Shown: positions 16,719 through 27,692 of the stretch, in pieces
Layout: the number at the start of each line of letters is the position of its first letter
How positions within the stretch are numbered: position 1 is the stretch's first letter
Assembly (NCBI RefSeq): GCF_017837635.1
Contig: NZ_JAGJRS010000010.1
Span: forward strand, 1-64,000
DNA length: 64,000 nt
DNA from: Frateuria flava
Lineage (GTDB): Bacteria; Pseudomonadota; Gammaproteobacteria; Xanthomonadales; Rhodanobacteraceae
Reading direction: 5' to 3'
Program-made: the position numbers and the translations under genes
The notes under the pieces: generated by a model
Databases searched by the model: none
The model's input: only the letters and a program-made list of their open reading frames with translations
Told to the model about the DNA's origin: nothing

Positions 16719-16808
16719 GGGATTCGGGATTCGGGATTGGAGATTCGGGATTCGGGATTCGGGTGTCGCCGGGTGGGCCGAGGCGGGGTTGCGAATCCCG
16801 GAATCCGG
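16719..16808. repeat. GGGATT-type intergenic repeat
   Basis: At least six imperfect GGGATTC units in tandem (16719-16762), then their inverted form GCGAATCCCGGAATCC (16791-16806). Same family as at 9282 and 18194. It fills the gap between kdsC and kdsD. Confidence 0.85.
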
Positions 16809-16811
16809 CCC

Positions 16812-17819
16812 TCAGACGACCCTTGCGCGCAGCAGGTCGTGGATGTTCAGCGCGCCGACCACGCGTTGTTGCTCGTCCACCACCAACAACGCATGGATCT
16901 GGTGCTTTTCCATCAACTGCGCCGCTTCGATGGCGAGCTTGTCGGAGGTGATGGTTTTCGGGCCGCGGGTCATCAGTGCCTCGACGCTCGCGCCGCGCAG
17001 GTCCACGTCTTCGTCGTCCAGCGCGCGGCGCAGGTCGCCGTCGGTGAATACGCCCAGCAGGCAGCGTTCGGCATCGACCACGGCGGTCATGCCCAGGTGC
17101 TTGCGGGTCATTTCCATCAACGCTTCGGTGAGGCTGGCGTTCGGCGCGACCGTCGGCACGCCTTCGCCGGTATGCATGATGTCGCTGATGTGCAACAACA
17201 GTCGGCGTCCGAGGCTGCCGGCCGGGTGGGAGCGGGCGAAATCCTCGGCGGTGAAGCCGCGCGCTTCCAGTAGCGCGATCGCCAGCGCGTCGCCCATCAC
17301 CAGCGCCGCGGTGGTGCTGGCGGTCGGGGCCAGGCCCAGCGGGCAGGCTTCGCTGGAGATGCTGGCGTCCAGGTGCGCGTCCGCCTGGTGCGCGAGCGAC
17401 GACTTCGGGTTGCCGGTGATGGCGATCAGCGGAATGCCCTGGCGCTTGATCACCGGGAGGATGAACAGAAGTTCATCCGTCTCGCCGGAATTGGACAGGG
17501 CCAGCACCACGTCGTCCGGCTGGATCATCCCCAGGTCGCCATGGCTGGCCTCGCCCGGGTGTACGAAGAACGACGGCGTGCCGGTGGAGGCCAGGGTGGC
17601 GGCGATCTTGCGGCCGACGTGGCCGGACTTGCCCATGCCGGTGACGACCAGCCGCCCGCGACAGGCCAAGATCAACCCGCAGGCATGGACGAAGCTCGCG
17701 TCCACCCGGGCTTCAAGCGCGCGGATCGCGGCCGCCTCGGTGGCGATCACCGTGCGCCCGCTGCGGGCGATGGCGTCCGGGTCCAGGCTGGCGACGAGGG
17801 GGGCAATGCGTGCGTTCAT
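16812..17819 (-). CDS. kdsD: Arabinose-5-phosphate isomerase KdsD
   Basis: 335 residues. An N-terminal SIS sugar-isomerase domain carries VVTGMGKSGHVGRKIAAT and SNSGETDELL. A pair of CBS domains follows (about 205-335), with IMHTGEGVP and VVGALNIHDLLRA. It converts ribulose-5-P to arabinose-5-P, the first step to Kdo. The ATG at 17819 gives the family N-terminus. It heads the - strand LPS operon; the promoter should be in the 138-base gap to the divergent ibaG gene. The stop lies inside the inverted half of the GGGATT repeat region. Confidence 0.95.
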   Translation of the reverse strand: MNARIAPLVASLDPDAIARSGRTVIATEAAAIRALEARVDASFVHACGLILACRGRLVVTGMGKSGHVGRKIAATLASTGTPSFFVHPGEASHGDLGMIQPDDVVLALSNSGETDELLFILPVIKRQGIPLIAITGNPKSSLAHQADAHLDASISSEACPLGLAPTASTTAALVMGDALAIALLEARGFTAEDFARSHPAGSLGRRLLLHISDIMHTGEGVPTVAPNASLTEALMEMTRKHLGMTAVVDAERCLLGVFTDGDLRRALDDEDVDLRGASVEALMTRGPKTITSDKLAIEAAQLMEKHQIHALLVVDEQQRVVGALNIHDLLRARVV

Positions 17820-18193
17820 GGGGTCTCGGCGGGGCGGCGGGGGCCTTTGGCATTTCTGTGCCACGGGAATTCCATTACCATGGCATATCCGCATTTTAAC
17901 GTCATATGGCCGCGCACTGGATTCACAAGCGCTGAATCCTCGCCCCGCGCGCCGACGATGGACCCTCCGATGGACCCTGCCCGCATCCAGGCACTGATCG
18001 AAACCGGCCTGCCCGGCGCGAACGCGCAGGTCAGCGGTGACGACGGCGTGCATTTCGAAGCCACCGTGGTGGCCAGCCAGTTCGCCGGCAAGCTGCCGCT
18101 GGCGCGCCACCGCATGGTGTACGCCACGCTGGGCGATCTGATGGGCGGGGCGATCCATGCGCTGGCGCTCAAGACGCTGACGCCTCTGGAGGC

Positions 18194-19565
<1,372 letters not shown>

Positions 19566-19897
19566 CATCGGACGCAGCCCGTTGCTGCTCTTGCGGCGTG
19601 CGGATGGGGCGCGCGCCGAACGCAGGCCACACCGGAACAGGTGAGCTTCAGCGCACCAGGGAGCCCGGTGTTGGGCTGAAGCCCACCCGCCAAAGGCAGG
19701 GATCCCCGCGAGCCCCGGCCCCTCACCCCGACCCTCTCCCCGGCGAGGAGAGGGAGCCAAGTGCGGCGCACGTACGCACACCCTTGTGCGCGCTTCCTGC
19801 CTCAGCGACAAGCAACGCAGCGCTCCTGCGGACATCCGAGCGAGCCCCCGGCTCCCTCACACCAGCCAGTCCGAAGAGGAGCAAGAGCAGAGCGGAC
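19566..19897. other. Intergenic between murA and DUF3108 gene; repeats only
   Basis: About 330 bases without a gene. It contains TTGGGCTGAAGCCCACCC at 19671-19688 (GGTGGGCTGAAGCCCACC family). It also holds CCCTCACCCCGACCCTCTCCCC with GAGGAGAGGGAG at 19721-19754 (CTCACCC family). Both palindromes recur elsewhere in the window. No clear terminator T-run was seen. Confidence 0.6.
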
Positions 19898-20599
19898 CTA
19901 CCGGAAGCTCACCAGCTCCATCGTCAGGTTGCCGCCGTCCTTCTGCGACAGCTTCACTGGCAACGGGTAACGATCCGGCGCATACCACGCACTGAAGCCG
20001 CGGTCGGCGTCGGTACGATCCACCCGCACGGTGTCGAAGTCCCCGGCAGGCACGGTCACCTTCTCCTTGCCGGTGACCTTGAACCGCTGTGTCTCGACCG
20101 CCTGCCTGACCGCCACCGGCAGTGCGATCTGCTTTTGCCCGTCGCGCAGCGCCATACCGATCGCCAGCGCGGTGGTATTGCGCTCGACCATGCCCGGCTG
20201 CGTCGCATACGTGATTGCGCCCTTGCCTTCGTCCACGGTGACCTGGTGCTTGCTCCAGTCGACCGCGACGTGGCGCTGCCTGGACTTTATCGCCGCGTCC
20301 AGCCGGTAGTCGTAGCTGAGGGCCTCAGGCACGTCGCCCTTCCAGCGGAAATGGGAAACCTCGTCCAGGTTCGCGCCCAGCAGCGCGGCGAGCCCGGCTG
20401 TGCCGCGCATGTGCTTGCTGTACTCCCATTGGCCGTTGCCCAATGCCTTGAGGCTGACGGTGGCCTCGCCCATCGGCGAACCATCGCGCAGCACGCGGTA
20501 GGTGGCGGTAAACGCCCTGGGCGGGGTGGCGAAGGCAAGCCCGCTGGCGCTGACCAGCAGCAGCGCGCCGGCGAAGCGCAAGAGGTGGCGGAGGGTCAT
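19898..20599 (-). CDS. DUF3108 exported protein
   Basis: 233 residues. A signal peptide (about 1-24, LLLVSASGLAFA) precedes a beta-rich DUF3108 domain: YRVLRDGSPMGEATVSL, then KVTGKEKVTVPAGDFDTVRV and AWYAPDRYPLPVKLSQKDGG near the end. The family is periplasmic and of unknown function; the fold resembles lipocalin-like barrels. It is often found after purN in this group, as here (37 bases downstream of purN, same strand), which suggests co-transcription without implying a link in function. Confidence 0.85.
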   Translation of the reverse strand: MTLRHLLRFAGALLLVSASGLAFATPPRAFTATYRVLRDGSPMGEATVSLKALGNGQWEYSKHMRGTAGLAALLGANLDEVSHFRWKGDVPEALSYDYRLDAAIKSRQRHVAVDWSKHQVTVDEGKGAITYATQPGMVERNTTALAIGMALRDGQKQIALPVAVRQAVETQRFKVTGKEKVTVPAGDFDTVRVDRTDADRGFSAWYAPDRYPLPVKLSQKDGGNLTMELVSFR

Positions 20600-20636
20600 G
20601 CATCCGAGTGTGCCGCCCGCTCGCTGAACATCGGGT

Positions 20637-21302
20637 TCAGGCCGGCGCGAGCCCGTGTCTGGCAAGCCGCATCGGCGCGGCGAGCGGCGCGCCGTCCAGC
20701 CAGGGCGTGCCATCGCGCCAGGCCAGTCGGCCTTCGGCGATCAGCGCGACCACTGCCGGCAGCAGGCGGTGTTCCAGCGGCAGCAGCCGTTGCGCCAGGC
20801 GCTGTTCGTCCTCGCCGGGTTCGATCGGCAGCACGGCTTGCGCCACCACCGGGCCGCCGTCCAGTTCCGCGGTGACGAAGTGCACGCTGGCGCCGTGTTC
20901 CAGATCGCCCGCTTCCAGCGCGCGCCGGTGCGTGTGCAGGCCACGGTACCTGGGCAGCAGCGACGGGTGGATGTTGAGCATGCGCCCGGCCCAGGGTGCG
21001 ATCGCCTCGCCATCCAGGATGCGCATGAAACCGGCCAGCACGACCAGTTCCGCGCCGCTGGCGGCGAGCTTGCCGAACAGGTCCAGGTCGAACGCGCGAC
21101 GGTCCGGGTACGCCTTCGGATCCAGCACCAGCGTGGGGATGCCCGCGTCCTGTGCCAGTCGCAATGCACCGGCGGTGGCCTTGTCGCTGGCGACCAGAAC
21201 GAACTCGGCCGCCAGCTCGCCGCGCTCGCACGCAGCCAGCAGCGCGGCGAGGTTGCTGCCGCGTCCGGAGGCGAGGACGGCGATGCGAAGAGGGTGGGGC
21301 AT
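20637..21302 (-). CDS. purN: Phosphoribosylglycinamide formyltransferase PurN
   Basis: 221 residues of the formyltransferase fold: VLASGRGSNLAAL binds the phosphate of GAR. The catalytic core has N and H in MLNIHPSLLPRYRGLHTHRRAL and D in ELDGGPVVAQ. It uses 10-formyl-THF in step 3 of purine synthesis. The ATG at 21302 fits the family; an ATG five codons upstream is possible. It lies downstream of purM on the same strand, 107 bases away. Confidence 0.96.
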   Translation of the reverse strand: MPHPLRIAVLASGRGSNLAALLAACERGELAAEFVLVASDKATAGALRLAQDAGIPTLVLDPKAYPDRRAFDLDLFGKLAASGAELVVLAGFMRILDGEAIAPWAGRMLNIHPSLLPRYRGLHTHRRALEAGDLEHGASVHFVTAELDGGPVVAQAVLPIEPGEDEQRLAQRLLPLEHRLLPAVVALIAEGRLAWRDGTPWLDGAPLAAPMRLARHGLAPA

Positions 21303-21409
21303 ATTTGTCTCTGCCATTCGTCCGGGGTGGCGCCTCGGACCGAAGTCGGACGGCCCTTCGACTTCAGCGCAGCGTGTCGCCTGCGCACTGGGTGAATGGA
21401 TGTCCTGTG

Positions 21410-22438
21410 TCAACCGATATGGACGCGCTCGTCGCCCTGCGCCTTGACGACTTCGCCGATCACGCTACTGGCCAGGCCATGCCTTGCCAGTAGCGCGGCA
21501 GCCGCATCGACAGCGTCGCGCGGCACGATCACGGTGAAGCCGACGCCGCAGTTGAACGTGCGCCACATCTCCTCGCGCGCCACCTTGCCTTCGCGCATCA
21601 GCCAGTCGAACACCGGCGGCAGCACGATTGCGTCGGCGTGGAGCGCAAGGCCCAGGCCGTCCGGCACGACGCGGATGATGTTTTCCTTCAGGCCGCCGCC
21701 AGTGATGTGCGCCATGCCGTGCACGGGCTGGCTCTTGAGCAGTTCCAGCATCGGCTTGACGTAGATCGTGGTCGGCGCCATCAGCGCATCGGCGAGCTTC
21801 ACGCCGCCCAGGTCGAGATCGAGCGGGCTGCCGGCGCGCTCGACGATCTTGCGGACCAGCGAGTAACCGTTCGAATGCGGACCGGAGGAGGCCACGCCGA
21901 GGATCACGTCACCGGCCACGATCGCTTCGCCCGAGAGCAGCTGCGATTTCTCCACCGCGCCAACCGTGAAGCCGGCCAAGTCGTATTCGCCCGGGGGATA
22001 CATGTCCGGCATCTCGGCCGTCTCGCCGCCGATCAGCGCGCAGCCGGCCAGCTCGCAACCCTTCGCAATGCCGCCCACCACCGCCACGGTGGTCTCGACG
22101 TCGAGCTTGCCGGTAGCGAAATAGTCCAGGAAGAACAACGGCTCGGCGCCCTGCACCAGCACGTCGTTGACGCACATGCCGACCAGGTCGATGCCGATCG
22201 TGTCGTGGCGTCCCAACTGCTGCGCGAGCTTGAGCTTGGTGCCCACGCCGTCGGTGCCGGAGACAAGGACCGGCTCCCGGTAGCGGCCGGCCAGGTCGAA
22301 CAGGCCGCCGAAGCCGCCCAGCCCGCCCATCACCTCCGAACGGAAGGTGCGCTTGACCAGCGGCTTGATGCGTTCGACCACGGCATTGCCCGCGTCGATA
22401 TCGACGCCGGAGGCGCGGTAGGTGAGGGCGTCGGACAT
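21410..22438 (-). CDS. purM: Phosphoribosylformylglycinamidine cyclo-ligase PurM
   Basis: 342 residues. The AIR synthetase family is shown by [28 protein letters not shown], the metal/ATP motif [15 protein letters not shown], and [11 protein letters not shown]. It closes the imidazole ring in step 5 of purine synthesis. The ATG at 22438 gives the family start. Divergent from the DUF2066 gene, with a 194-base gap; purM and purN probably form one unit. Confidence 0.96.
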   Translation of the reverse strand: MSDALTYRASGVDIDAGNAVVERIKPLVKRTFRSEVMGGLGGFGGLFDLAGRYREPVLVSGTDGVGTKLKLAQQLGRHDTIGIDLVGMCVNDVLVQGAEPLFFLDYFATGKLDVETTVAVVGGIAKGCELAGCALIGGETAEMPDMYPPGEYDLAGFTVGAVEKSQLLSGEAIVAGDVILGVASSGPHSNGYSLVRKIVERAGSPLDLDLGGVKLADALMAPTTIYVKPMLELLKSQPVHGMAHITGGGLKENIIRVVPDGLGLALHADAIVLPPVFDWLMREGKVAREEMWRTFNCGVGFTVIVPRDAVDAAAALLARHGLASSVIGEVVKAQGDERVHIG

Positions 22439-22632
22439 GGCGGAGAAGGCCTTGGGGAGAGCGCGCAATTCTACCAGCACGCTCCCGGCGGCGCGGCGCG
22501 GCCCGTACGCGGCCGCGCCTGCGCTACGGGAAATCCCCACCGCAACCTTGCGCCGGCCATCGCGGATGGACGCTGGGGGCGGGATTGGGCAGACTCCCCG
22601 GTTATCCGAGCTTCCACGGACGAATCTTGCCG

Positions 22633-23622
22633 ATGCGCCTGTCACGCCTGCTTTTCGCCTTCCTCCTGCTGGGTTTTCTTGCGCCGGCGGCGTGGTCGCA
22701 GGTGCCTGCGGCCGTACCGGGTTCGCCCTACGCGGTGGTGGTGCCGGTCACCGACACCAGCGAGGCGCAGCGCGATGCGGCGTTCGCCACGGCGCTGGCG
22801 CAGGTGCTCGAGCGCGTCGCGGGCGGGCAGGACCTGCGCAGCAAGCCCGGTTACGACGATGCGCTGAAGGGCGCGCCGGGCCTGGTGCAGCAGTTTCAGT
22901 ACCAGCGCGCGGGCACGGGCATCGTGTTGCAGGTGAACTTCGATCCGGGCGCCGTGCGCCGGCTGGTCGCGCAGATCGGCGTACCGGCCGCGGGGGTCAA
23001 GCCGCCGGTGCTGGTCCTCGTGCACGGCAGCGACGGCAGCCTGCTCGGCCAGGACGCGCTGGGCGCGCTGGCGCAGGCGGCCGCGGCGCGCGGCTACCAG
23101 CTGGCCTATCCGGACCCGTCCCACGTGCCCGAAGCATCGGCGGTGGCAAACGCCGATCCGACCGCGTTGGCGATGATCACCCAGCGTTACCACACCGGCC
23201 TGATCCTGGTCGGCGACCTCAAGGGCGGCAGCGCGAACTGGACCCTGGTCTCGGGGGGCAAACCGCAGCCGTGGAGCGACCAGGCGGTCAGCGCCGACGC
23301 CCTGCTGACCGACGCCGGCAACGGCCTGGCCGATCGCCTGGGCAAGCAACTCAACGTGATCGGCGCGGGTATCAGCAGCGGCAAGTTGTGGGTCAGCAGG
23401 GTCGAATCGGCGCAGGCCTACGCCAACCTGCTGGCGATGCTGCGCGCCGACCCGTCGGTGCGCGAGGTAAATACGCTCGCCGCCGACAACGATGGGTTCC
23501 TGCTCGGCATCAAGGCGAGCACACCGATGACTGCGCTCGCCGCCAGCCTGGCTGCGGGTGGGCGGGTGATCCAGGGCACGCCCCACGCAGGGGCGGACGC
23601 CAGCCTGCAATGGCTGCATTGA
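22633..23622 (+). CDS. DUF2066 exported protein
   Basis: 329 residues with a signal peptide (about 1-22, [17 protein letters not shown]) and a DUF2066 domain (from about 30). The domain shows [33 protein letters not shown], a conserved feature of this family. Function is unknown; it is regularly found between purM and the AI-2E permease/hda pair in gammaproteobacteria. The ATG at 22633 is chosen because the signal peptide starts there. A REP-like palindrome separates it from the next gene. Confidence 0.88.
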   Translation: MRLSRLLFAFLLLGFLAPAAWSQVPAAVPGSPYAVVVPVTDTSEAQRDAAFATALAQVLERVAGGQDLRSKPGYDDALKGAPGLVQQFQYQRAGTGIVLQVNFDPGAVRRLVAQIGVPAAGVKPPVLVLVHGSDGSLLGQDALGALAQAAAARGYQLAYPDPSHVPEASAVANADPTALAMITQRYHTGLILVGDLKGGSANWTLVSGGKPQPWSDQAVSADALLTDAGNGLADRLGKQLNVIGAGISSGKLWVSRVESAQAYANLLAMLRADPSVREVNTLAADNDGFLLGIKASTPMTALAASLAAGGRVIQGTPHAGADASLQWLH

Positions 23623-23633
23623 GAGGACGCCTG

Positions 23634-23706
23634 GTGTAGGAGCCCGCTTGCGGGCGATGCTATCCCGCGCATCGCGAGGAGCGTCGCCCGCAAGCGGGCA
23701 TCTACC
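23634..23706. repeat. REP-like palindrome (CCCGCTTGCGGGCGAT family)
   Basis: GTAGGAGCCCGCTTGCGGGCGATG and its inverted partner CGTCGCCCGCAAGCGGGCATCTAC, with about 20 bases between them. Same family as at 12159 and 60168. It lies between the DUF2066 and AI-2E permease genes. Confidence 0.88.
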
Positions 23707-23751
23707 TCGAGGAAAAGGAAACGCCGTGCATCGCTTGAACGAGGCCCATCC

Positions 23752-24930
23752 GTGACCCACGACCTTTCCCGCCGCTGGCAACTGCTCGCCATCGTGCTGG
23801 TAATCGGCTTCCTGATCTGGTTGCTGGCGCCGGTGCTGATGCCTTTCGCGGTCGCCGGCATGCTCGCCTACCTGGGCGACCCCCTGGCCGACCGGCTGGA
23901 GCGGTTGGGGCTTAACCGCACCTGGGCGGTCAGCATCGTGTTCTTCGTGCTGACCCTGCTGTTGATCGGTGCGCTGCTGTTGCTGGTGCCACTGATCTCC
24001 GACCAGATCGAGAACCTGGTCCACAACCTGCCGCGCTATGTGGACTGGATCCAGAACACTGCGCTGCCCTGGCTGCAACGCAAGCTCAACCTCGATCCGG
24101 ACGCGTTCGACACCAGCCGGCTGATGGCAGCGATCCGTGCGCATATCGGTTCGATCGGCGCAGTGGCGACGACGGTGCTCGGTACGGTTTCGCGCTCCAG
24201 CATTGGCGCGGTGATGTGGCTGACCAACGTGGTGCTGGTGCCGGTGGTGGCGTTCTACCTGCTGCGCGACTGGGACCGGCTGATCGCCTACATCGACAGC
24301 GTGTTGCCGCGGTCGGTGCAGCCGACCGTCGCCCACCTGGCGCGCGAGTCGGACGCGGTGCTGGGCGCGTTCGTGCGCGGCCAGCTGCTGGTGATGCTCG
24401 CGCTGGGCATCTTCTACGGCGTGGCACTGACCCTGGTCGGACTGTCGGTCGGCCCGTTGATCGGCATGGTCGCCGGCCTGCTCAGCTTCGTGCCGTACCT
24501 TGGCTTCATGGTTGGCTTCGGCGCGGCGATCATCGCCGCGCTGGTGCAGTACGGCGACTGGACCCATCCGCTGATGGTCTGTGGCGTGTTCATCGTCGGC
24601 CAGTTGCTGGAAGGCTACGCGCTGGTGCCCAAACTGGTCGGCGACAAGATCGGCCTGCACCCGGTGGCGGTCATCTTCGCCGTGCTCGCCGGCGGTTACC
24701 TGTTCGGCTTCCTCGGCGTGTTGCTGGCATTGCCGGCCGCTTCGGTGATCATGGTGCTGTTGCGCTACCTGGTGGAGCGCTATCGCATGAGCGAGCTCTA
24801 CCAGGAAGCGGGAGCGGACGACCCGGTGATCGCCGAGGTCGACGTCACCGTGAATACCGCGGACGGCACCGCGCAGGGCAGTGCGGCGGTGCCCGCCCCG
24901 CCCGGCCCCGCCGGCGGCAGTTCGCCTTGA
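23752..24930 (+). CDS. AI-2E family transporter (PerM/TqsA-like permease)
   Basis: 392 residues with about eight membrane helices in the AI-2E (UPF0118) pattern. An N-terminal pair (about 10-40 and 60-85) is followed by a large loop (about 90-170), then helices to about 345. The motif PYLGFMVGFGAAIIAAL and GDKIGLHPVAVIFAVLAGGYLFGFLGVLLALP are family hallmarks. Members export small molecules (AI-2, Na+/H+ exchange); the substrate here is unknown. A Pro/Ala-rich cytoplasmic tail closes the protein. It begins with GTG at 23752. The stop overlaps the hda start. Confidence 0.92.
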   Translation: MTHDLSRRWQLLAIVLVIGFLIWLLAPVLMPFAVAGMLAYLGDPLADRLERLGLNRTWAVSIVFFVLTLLLIGALLLLVPLISDQIENLVHNLPRYVDWIQNTALPWLQRKLNLDPDAFDTSRLMAAIRAHIGSIGAVATTVLGTVSRSSIGAVMWLTNVVLVPVVAFYLLRDWDRLIAYIDSVLPRSVQPTVAHLARESDAVLGAFVRGQLLVMLALGIFYGVALTLVGLSVGPLIGMVAGLLSFVPYLGFMVGFGAAIIAALVQYGDWTHPLMVCGVFIVGQLLEGYALVPKLVGDKIGLHPVAVIFAVLAGGYLFGFLGVLLALPAASVIMVLLRYLVERYRMSELYQEAGADDPVIAEVDVTVNTADGTAQGSAAVPAPPGPAGGSSP

Positions 24931-25631
24931 TCCCGCAATTGCCGCTCGCGCTGCGTTGGCCGCGCCGGCAGCGTTTCGAGCACTTCCACGCCGGCGCCAA
25001 TGCCGCCGCGCTGGCGGCCGTGCGAACGCTGGCCGACGTGCCCGGGGCGCCCTGGGTGTATCTGCATGGCCCGGCCGGCAGCGGACGCAGCCACCTGTTG
25101 GTCGCCGCCTGCCAGGCCGCCAGCGCGGCCGGACGGCGCGTGCAATACCTGCCGCTGTCGGCCATGCACGAACACATCGGCGCACTGCGCGGCGTGGGCA
25201 GCAGCGAGTTGCTGGCGATCGACGATCTGGGCGTGCTGGCCGGTGAACGCGCCGCCGAGCACGCCCTGTTCGACCTGTACAACCAGGTACGCGCGGAAGG
25301 CGGGGCGATGCTGTTTGCCGCCGATGCACCGCCGGCGCAACTGGGCATTGGCCTGCCGGACCTTCGCTCGCGCCTGGGCGCCTGCACGCAGTTCGCGCTC
25401 AAGGCCCTGGATGACGCCGAGCGGCGCGCCGTGCTGCGCGAGCAGGCCGCGGCGCGCGGCATCGGGCTGGATGAGGCCGTGCTGGACTGGCTGTTCAGCC
25501 ATTACGCCCGCGACCTGGCGGCGCTGCTGGACCTGCTCGACCGGCTAGACCAGGCCTCGCTGGCCGCCAAGCGGCGCATTACCGTGCCGTTCCTGCGCGA
25601 CTTCCTGCGCGAGGACAGCGGGCAGGCTTGA
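24927..25631 (+). CDS. hda: DnaA regulatory inactivator Hda
   Basis: 234 residues of the DnaA-like AAA+ family. It begins IPQLPLALRWPRRQRFEHF. The P-loop is GPAGSGRSHLL, with Arg in place of the usual Lys as in other Hda proteins. Walker B is LLAIDDLGVL, and sensor and Arg-finger regions lie further on. With the DNA clamp, Hda stimulates ATP hydrolysis by DnaA and so prevents over-initiation. It starts with TTG at 24927, overlapping the TGA of the permease gene; this coupling and position are conserved in related bacteria. Confidence 0.93.
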   Translation: MIPQLPLALRWPRRQRFEHFHAGANAAALAAVRTLADVPGAPWVYLHGPAGSGRSHLLVAACQAASAAGRRVQYLPLSAMHEHIGALRGVGSSELLAIDDLGVLAGERAAEHALFDLYNQVRAEGGAMLFAADAPPAQLGIGLPDLRSRLGACTQFALKALDDAERRAVLREQAAARGIGLDEAVLDWLFSHYARDLAALLDLLDRLDQASLAAKRRITVPFLRDFLREDSGQA

Positions 25632-25679
25632 GTGGCATAGGGGTGGGCGCGCCCGCGATGGACGCGTCACGCGTTGCCG

Positions 25680-25883
25680 CTATTTCCTGTTGTCGCCTTC
25701 GGCCTGCTTGCCTTCTTCGATCAGTTCGCGCACGCGCTGGCCGCCTTTGTGGCCGAGCTCGGAGTAGCCCTCGGGCCCGAGCTGTTCCTTGCGGATCTCA
25801 CCGCCCTTGTGGCCGCCCTTCTGGCCGGCCTCGCGGACGGTCATGTCGCCCTTGTCGTGCTGGTTGTCGCTCTGGTTTGCCAT
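25680..25883 (-). CDS. KGG-repeat stress protein 1
   Basis: A 67-residue very hydrophilic protein with KGG repeats: [15 protein letters not shown] and [18 protein letters not shown]. This is the stress-induced KGG motif seen in GsiB, Con-10 and plant group 1 LEA (Em) proteins. Such proteins are unstructured and protect against drying or osmotic stress. GAGGAG lies 9 bases before the ATG. It is the last of three tandem paralogues on the - strand (25680, 25924, 26145), separated by 30-40 bases. Confidence 0.9.
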   Translation of the reverse strand: MANQSDNQHDKGDMTVREAGQKGGHKGGEIRKEQLGPEGYSELGHKGGQRVRELIEEGKQAEGDNRK

Positions 25884-25923
25884 GTCGATGCTCCTCGGTA
25901 GGCGGCCCTGACGCCGCCGTGGA

Positions 25924-26115
25924 TCACTTGCGGCTGTCGCCGCGGCCTTCGGCCTGCTTGCCTTCCTCGATCAGCTCGCGCGTGCGCTGGCCGCCCTTGT
26001 GACCGCCGATCTCGCCGCCCTTGTGACCGGCTTCGCGCACGGTCATGTCGCCCTTGTCGTGCTGGCTGCCGCCGGCGTGCTTGCCCTGATCGCTCTGGTT
26101 TTTCTGTGGTGCCAT
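25924..26115 (-). CDS. KGG-repeat stress protein 2
   Basis: A 63-residue paralogue of the neighbouring gene with [27 protein letters not shown]-type repeats. A strong AGGAGG lies 6 bases before the ATG, suggesting high expression. Compared with copy 1 it lacks the segment between the two KGG units. A desiccation/osmotic protection role is inferred from the motif. Confidence 0.9.
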   Translation of the reverse strand: MAPQKNQSDQGKHAGGSQHDKGDMTVREAGHKGGEIGGHKGGQRTRELIEEGKQAEGRGDSRK

Positions 26116-26144
26116 GGAATTCCTCCTGCTCTCGTGGTGCGCCT

Positions 26145-26339
26145 TCAGTTCGGGCGCTGTTCGCTCTGGCGTGCCTCGACCTGGCGGCCGCGGTTGATCA
26201 ACTCACGCACGCGCAGGCCGCCTTTGCGGCCTGCCTCGCGCACGCTGAGCTTGCCGCGCGCCCCGTCGAGGGTGCCGTTGGCGGCGTGCGGGGTCTTGCT
26301 GTTGTTGGATTGACTGCCTGGGGACTGTTGCCGGCTCAT
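26145..26339 (-). CDS. KGG-repeat stress protein 3
   Basis: A 64-residue paralogue with one clear KGG unit (SVREAGRKGGLRVRELINRG) and a longer Ser/Gln/Asn-rich N-terminus. It is the first gene of the trio, with GGAG 8 bases before the ATG. Its single repeat suggests that copies 1 and 2 arose by duplication within such a unit. Confidence 0.87.
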   Translation of the reverse strand: MSRQQSPGSQSNNSKTPHAANGTLDGARGKLSVREAGRKGGLRVRELINRGRQVEARQSEQRPN

Positions 26340-26724
26340 GAGTTATCTCCGTTGGTACATCCGATCATTCTTTTGCAACGCTCGGCTGGCCGCCCTCCCG
26401 GCGTCCAGCGGAAAACAAGCGGGTCCGGCAGGGGTCGACGGCCCGCTTCCGCCCATCGGCACAGGTGTGCCCCGATGGCGACGGACGCTCCCTCGCCCGC
26501 AAGGTGTTGCGACGCATCGCGGGCCCTTCGGACGAGCAGGGGCGTTGCAATGCGGATGCCAGCGGGAGGGGCGGTGCGACGGCGAACGTTGCGTTCGCGC
26601 GACTGGAAAAAGCGCCCCGGGTGGAAAGTTCTACAGGGGCGCTCGCCTGCTGTCTGGGCAGGCAGTGGCCTGCTTGCGGGCATGATGTCCGGCCGCACGG
26701 AAGAGTGCGGTCCGGGCGGTCTCA
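26340..26724. other. Intergenic upstream of KGG genes, no gene seen
   Basis: About 385 bases. It must hold the promoter of the KGG trio (- strand, near 26350-26420), but no confident -35/-10 pair was found. All open frames are GC-driven. Nothing palindromic of note apart from the suhB terminator that follows. Confidence 0.45.
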
Positions 26725-26725
26725 C

Positions 26726-26763
26726 GCAAAAAAAGAGCGCCACGCGGGCGCTCTTTTTTTCAG
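26726..26763 (-). terminator. Rho-independent terminator after suhB
   Basis: AAAAAAAGAGCGCC / GGGCGCTCTTTTTTT with a short loop, directly after the suhB stop. A and T runs on both sides make it potentially bidirectional. Confidence 0.92.
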
Positions 26764-26776
26764 GCGAGGGCCTTGC

Positions 26777-27580
26777 TCAGGCCTTGAGCAGCGCTGGCGT
26801 CGCCTGGGCCCCGATGGCGTCGGTCATCGCCTTGGCCACGTTGAGGTTGGCGGCGATCAGGTTGCCGCTGGCGGGCAGGCCGTCGCGGCCGGCAAAGTCG
26901 CCATAGCGCCCACCCGCTTCGTGCACCAGCAGGACGCCGGCGGCCATGTCCCAGGGCTTGAGGCCGATCTCGAAATAGCCGTCGTAGCGCGCGGCGGCGG
27001 TGTAGGCCAGGTCCAGTGCGGCCGAGCCGGAGCGTCGGATGTCCTCGGCCTGGCCGAGCAGGGCACGGGTCATCGCCAGCTGGGCATCCAGGTGCTCGCG
27101 CTGGCGATAGGGGAAGCCGGTGGCGATCATCGCGCCGCCCAGGTTCTCGCGGCGCGACACGCGGATGCGTCGGTCGTTAAGGTAGGCGCCGTCGCCCTTG
27201 CTGGCGGTAAACAGCTCGTCGCGCAGCGGATCGAACACCACGCCATAGATCGGCACGCCCTTCTCGACCAACGCGATGGACACGGAGAAGTGCGGGATGC
27301 CGCGCAGGTAGTTGTGCGTGCCGTCGAGCGGATCGATCACCCAGGTGAGCGGGCTCTTGCCGGTCGCGCCGCCTTCCTCGGCCAGGATCGCGTGGTCCGG
27401 ATAGGCGCGGCGCAGTTCCTTGACGATCTCGGCCTCGGCCAGGCGATCGACCTCGGAGGCGAAATCCATGCGGTGCTTCTCGACCACGTGCAGGCCGTCG
27501 ATGCGGTTCATGTAGCGCAGGATCACGTTACCTGCGGCGCGCGCGGCACGTGCCGCGATGGTGACGGCGGGTCTAGGCAT
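26777..27580 (-). CDS. suhB: Inositol-1-monophosphatase family protein SuhB
   Basis: 267 residues. The metal-binding motifs of the family are complete: [23 protein letters not shown] and the C-terminal [18 protein letters not shown]. It hydrolyses inositol monophosphates; in E. coli SuhB also joins the rRNA antitermination complex. The ATG at 27580 gives the family start [14 protein letters not shown]. It is divergent from trmJ, the usual neighbour, with about 110 bases between the starts. Confidence 0.95.
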   Translation of the reverse strand: MPRPAVTIAARAARAAGNVILRYMNRIDGLHVVEKHRMDFASEVDRLAEAEIVKELRRAYPDHAILAEEGGATGKSPLTWVIDPLDGTHNYLRGIPHFSVSIALVEKGVPIYGVVFDPLRDELFTASKGDGAYLNDRRIRVSRRENLGGAMIATGFPYRQREHLDAQLAMTRALLGQAEDIRRSGSAALDLAYTAAARYDGYFEIGLKPWDMAAGVLLVHEAGGRYGDFAGRDGLPASGNLIAANLNVAKAMTDAIGAQATPALLKA

Positions 27581-27692
27581 GGCTTCGGCTTTGGAAAAAG
27601 AGCACAAATGCGGCCGGCGATTCTAGCAGAGCCGGCGTGGGGGCGTCCGAAGGCGGCTATTCTTGGCGATCCCGCCTGTTGCCTCAGCTCCC

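Noticed and set aside
22642-25329. An 895-codon open frame on the - strand
   Set aside because: Antisense of the DUF2066, AI-2E permease and hda genes; composition is His/Gln/Arg-rich and without motifs.
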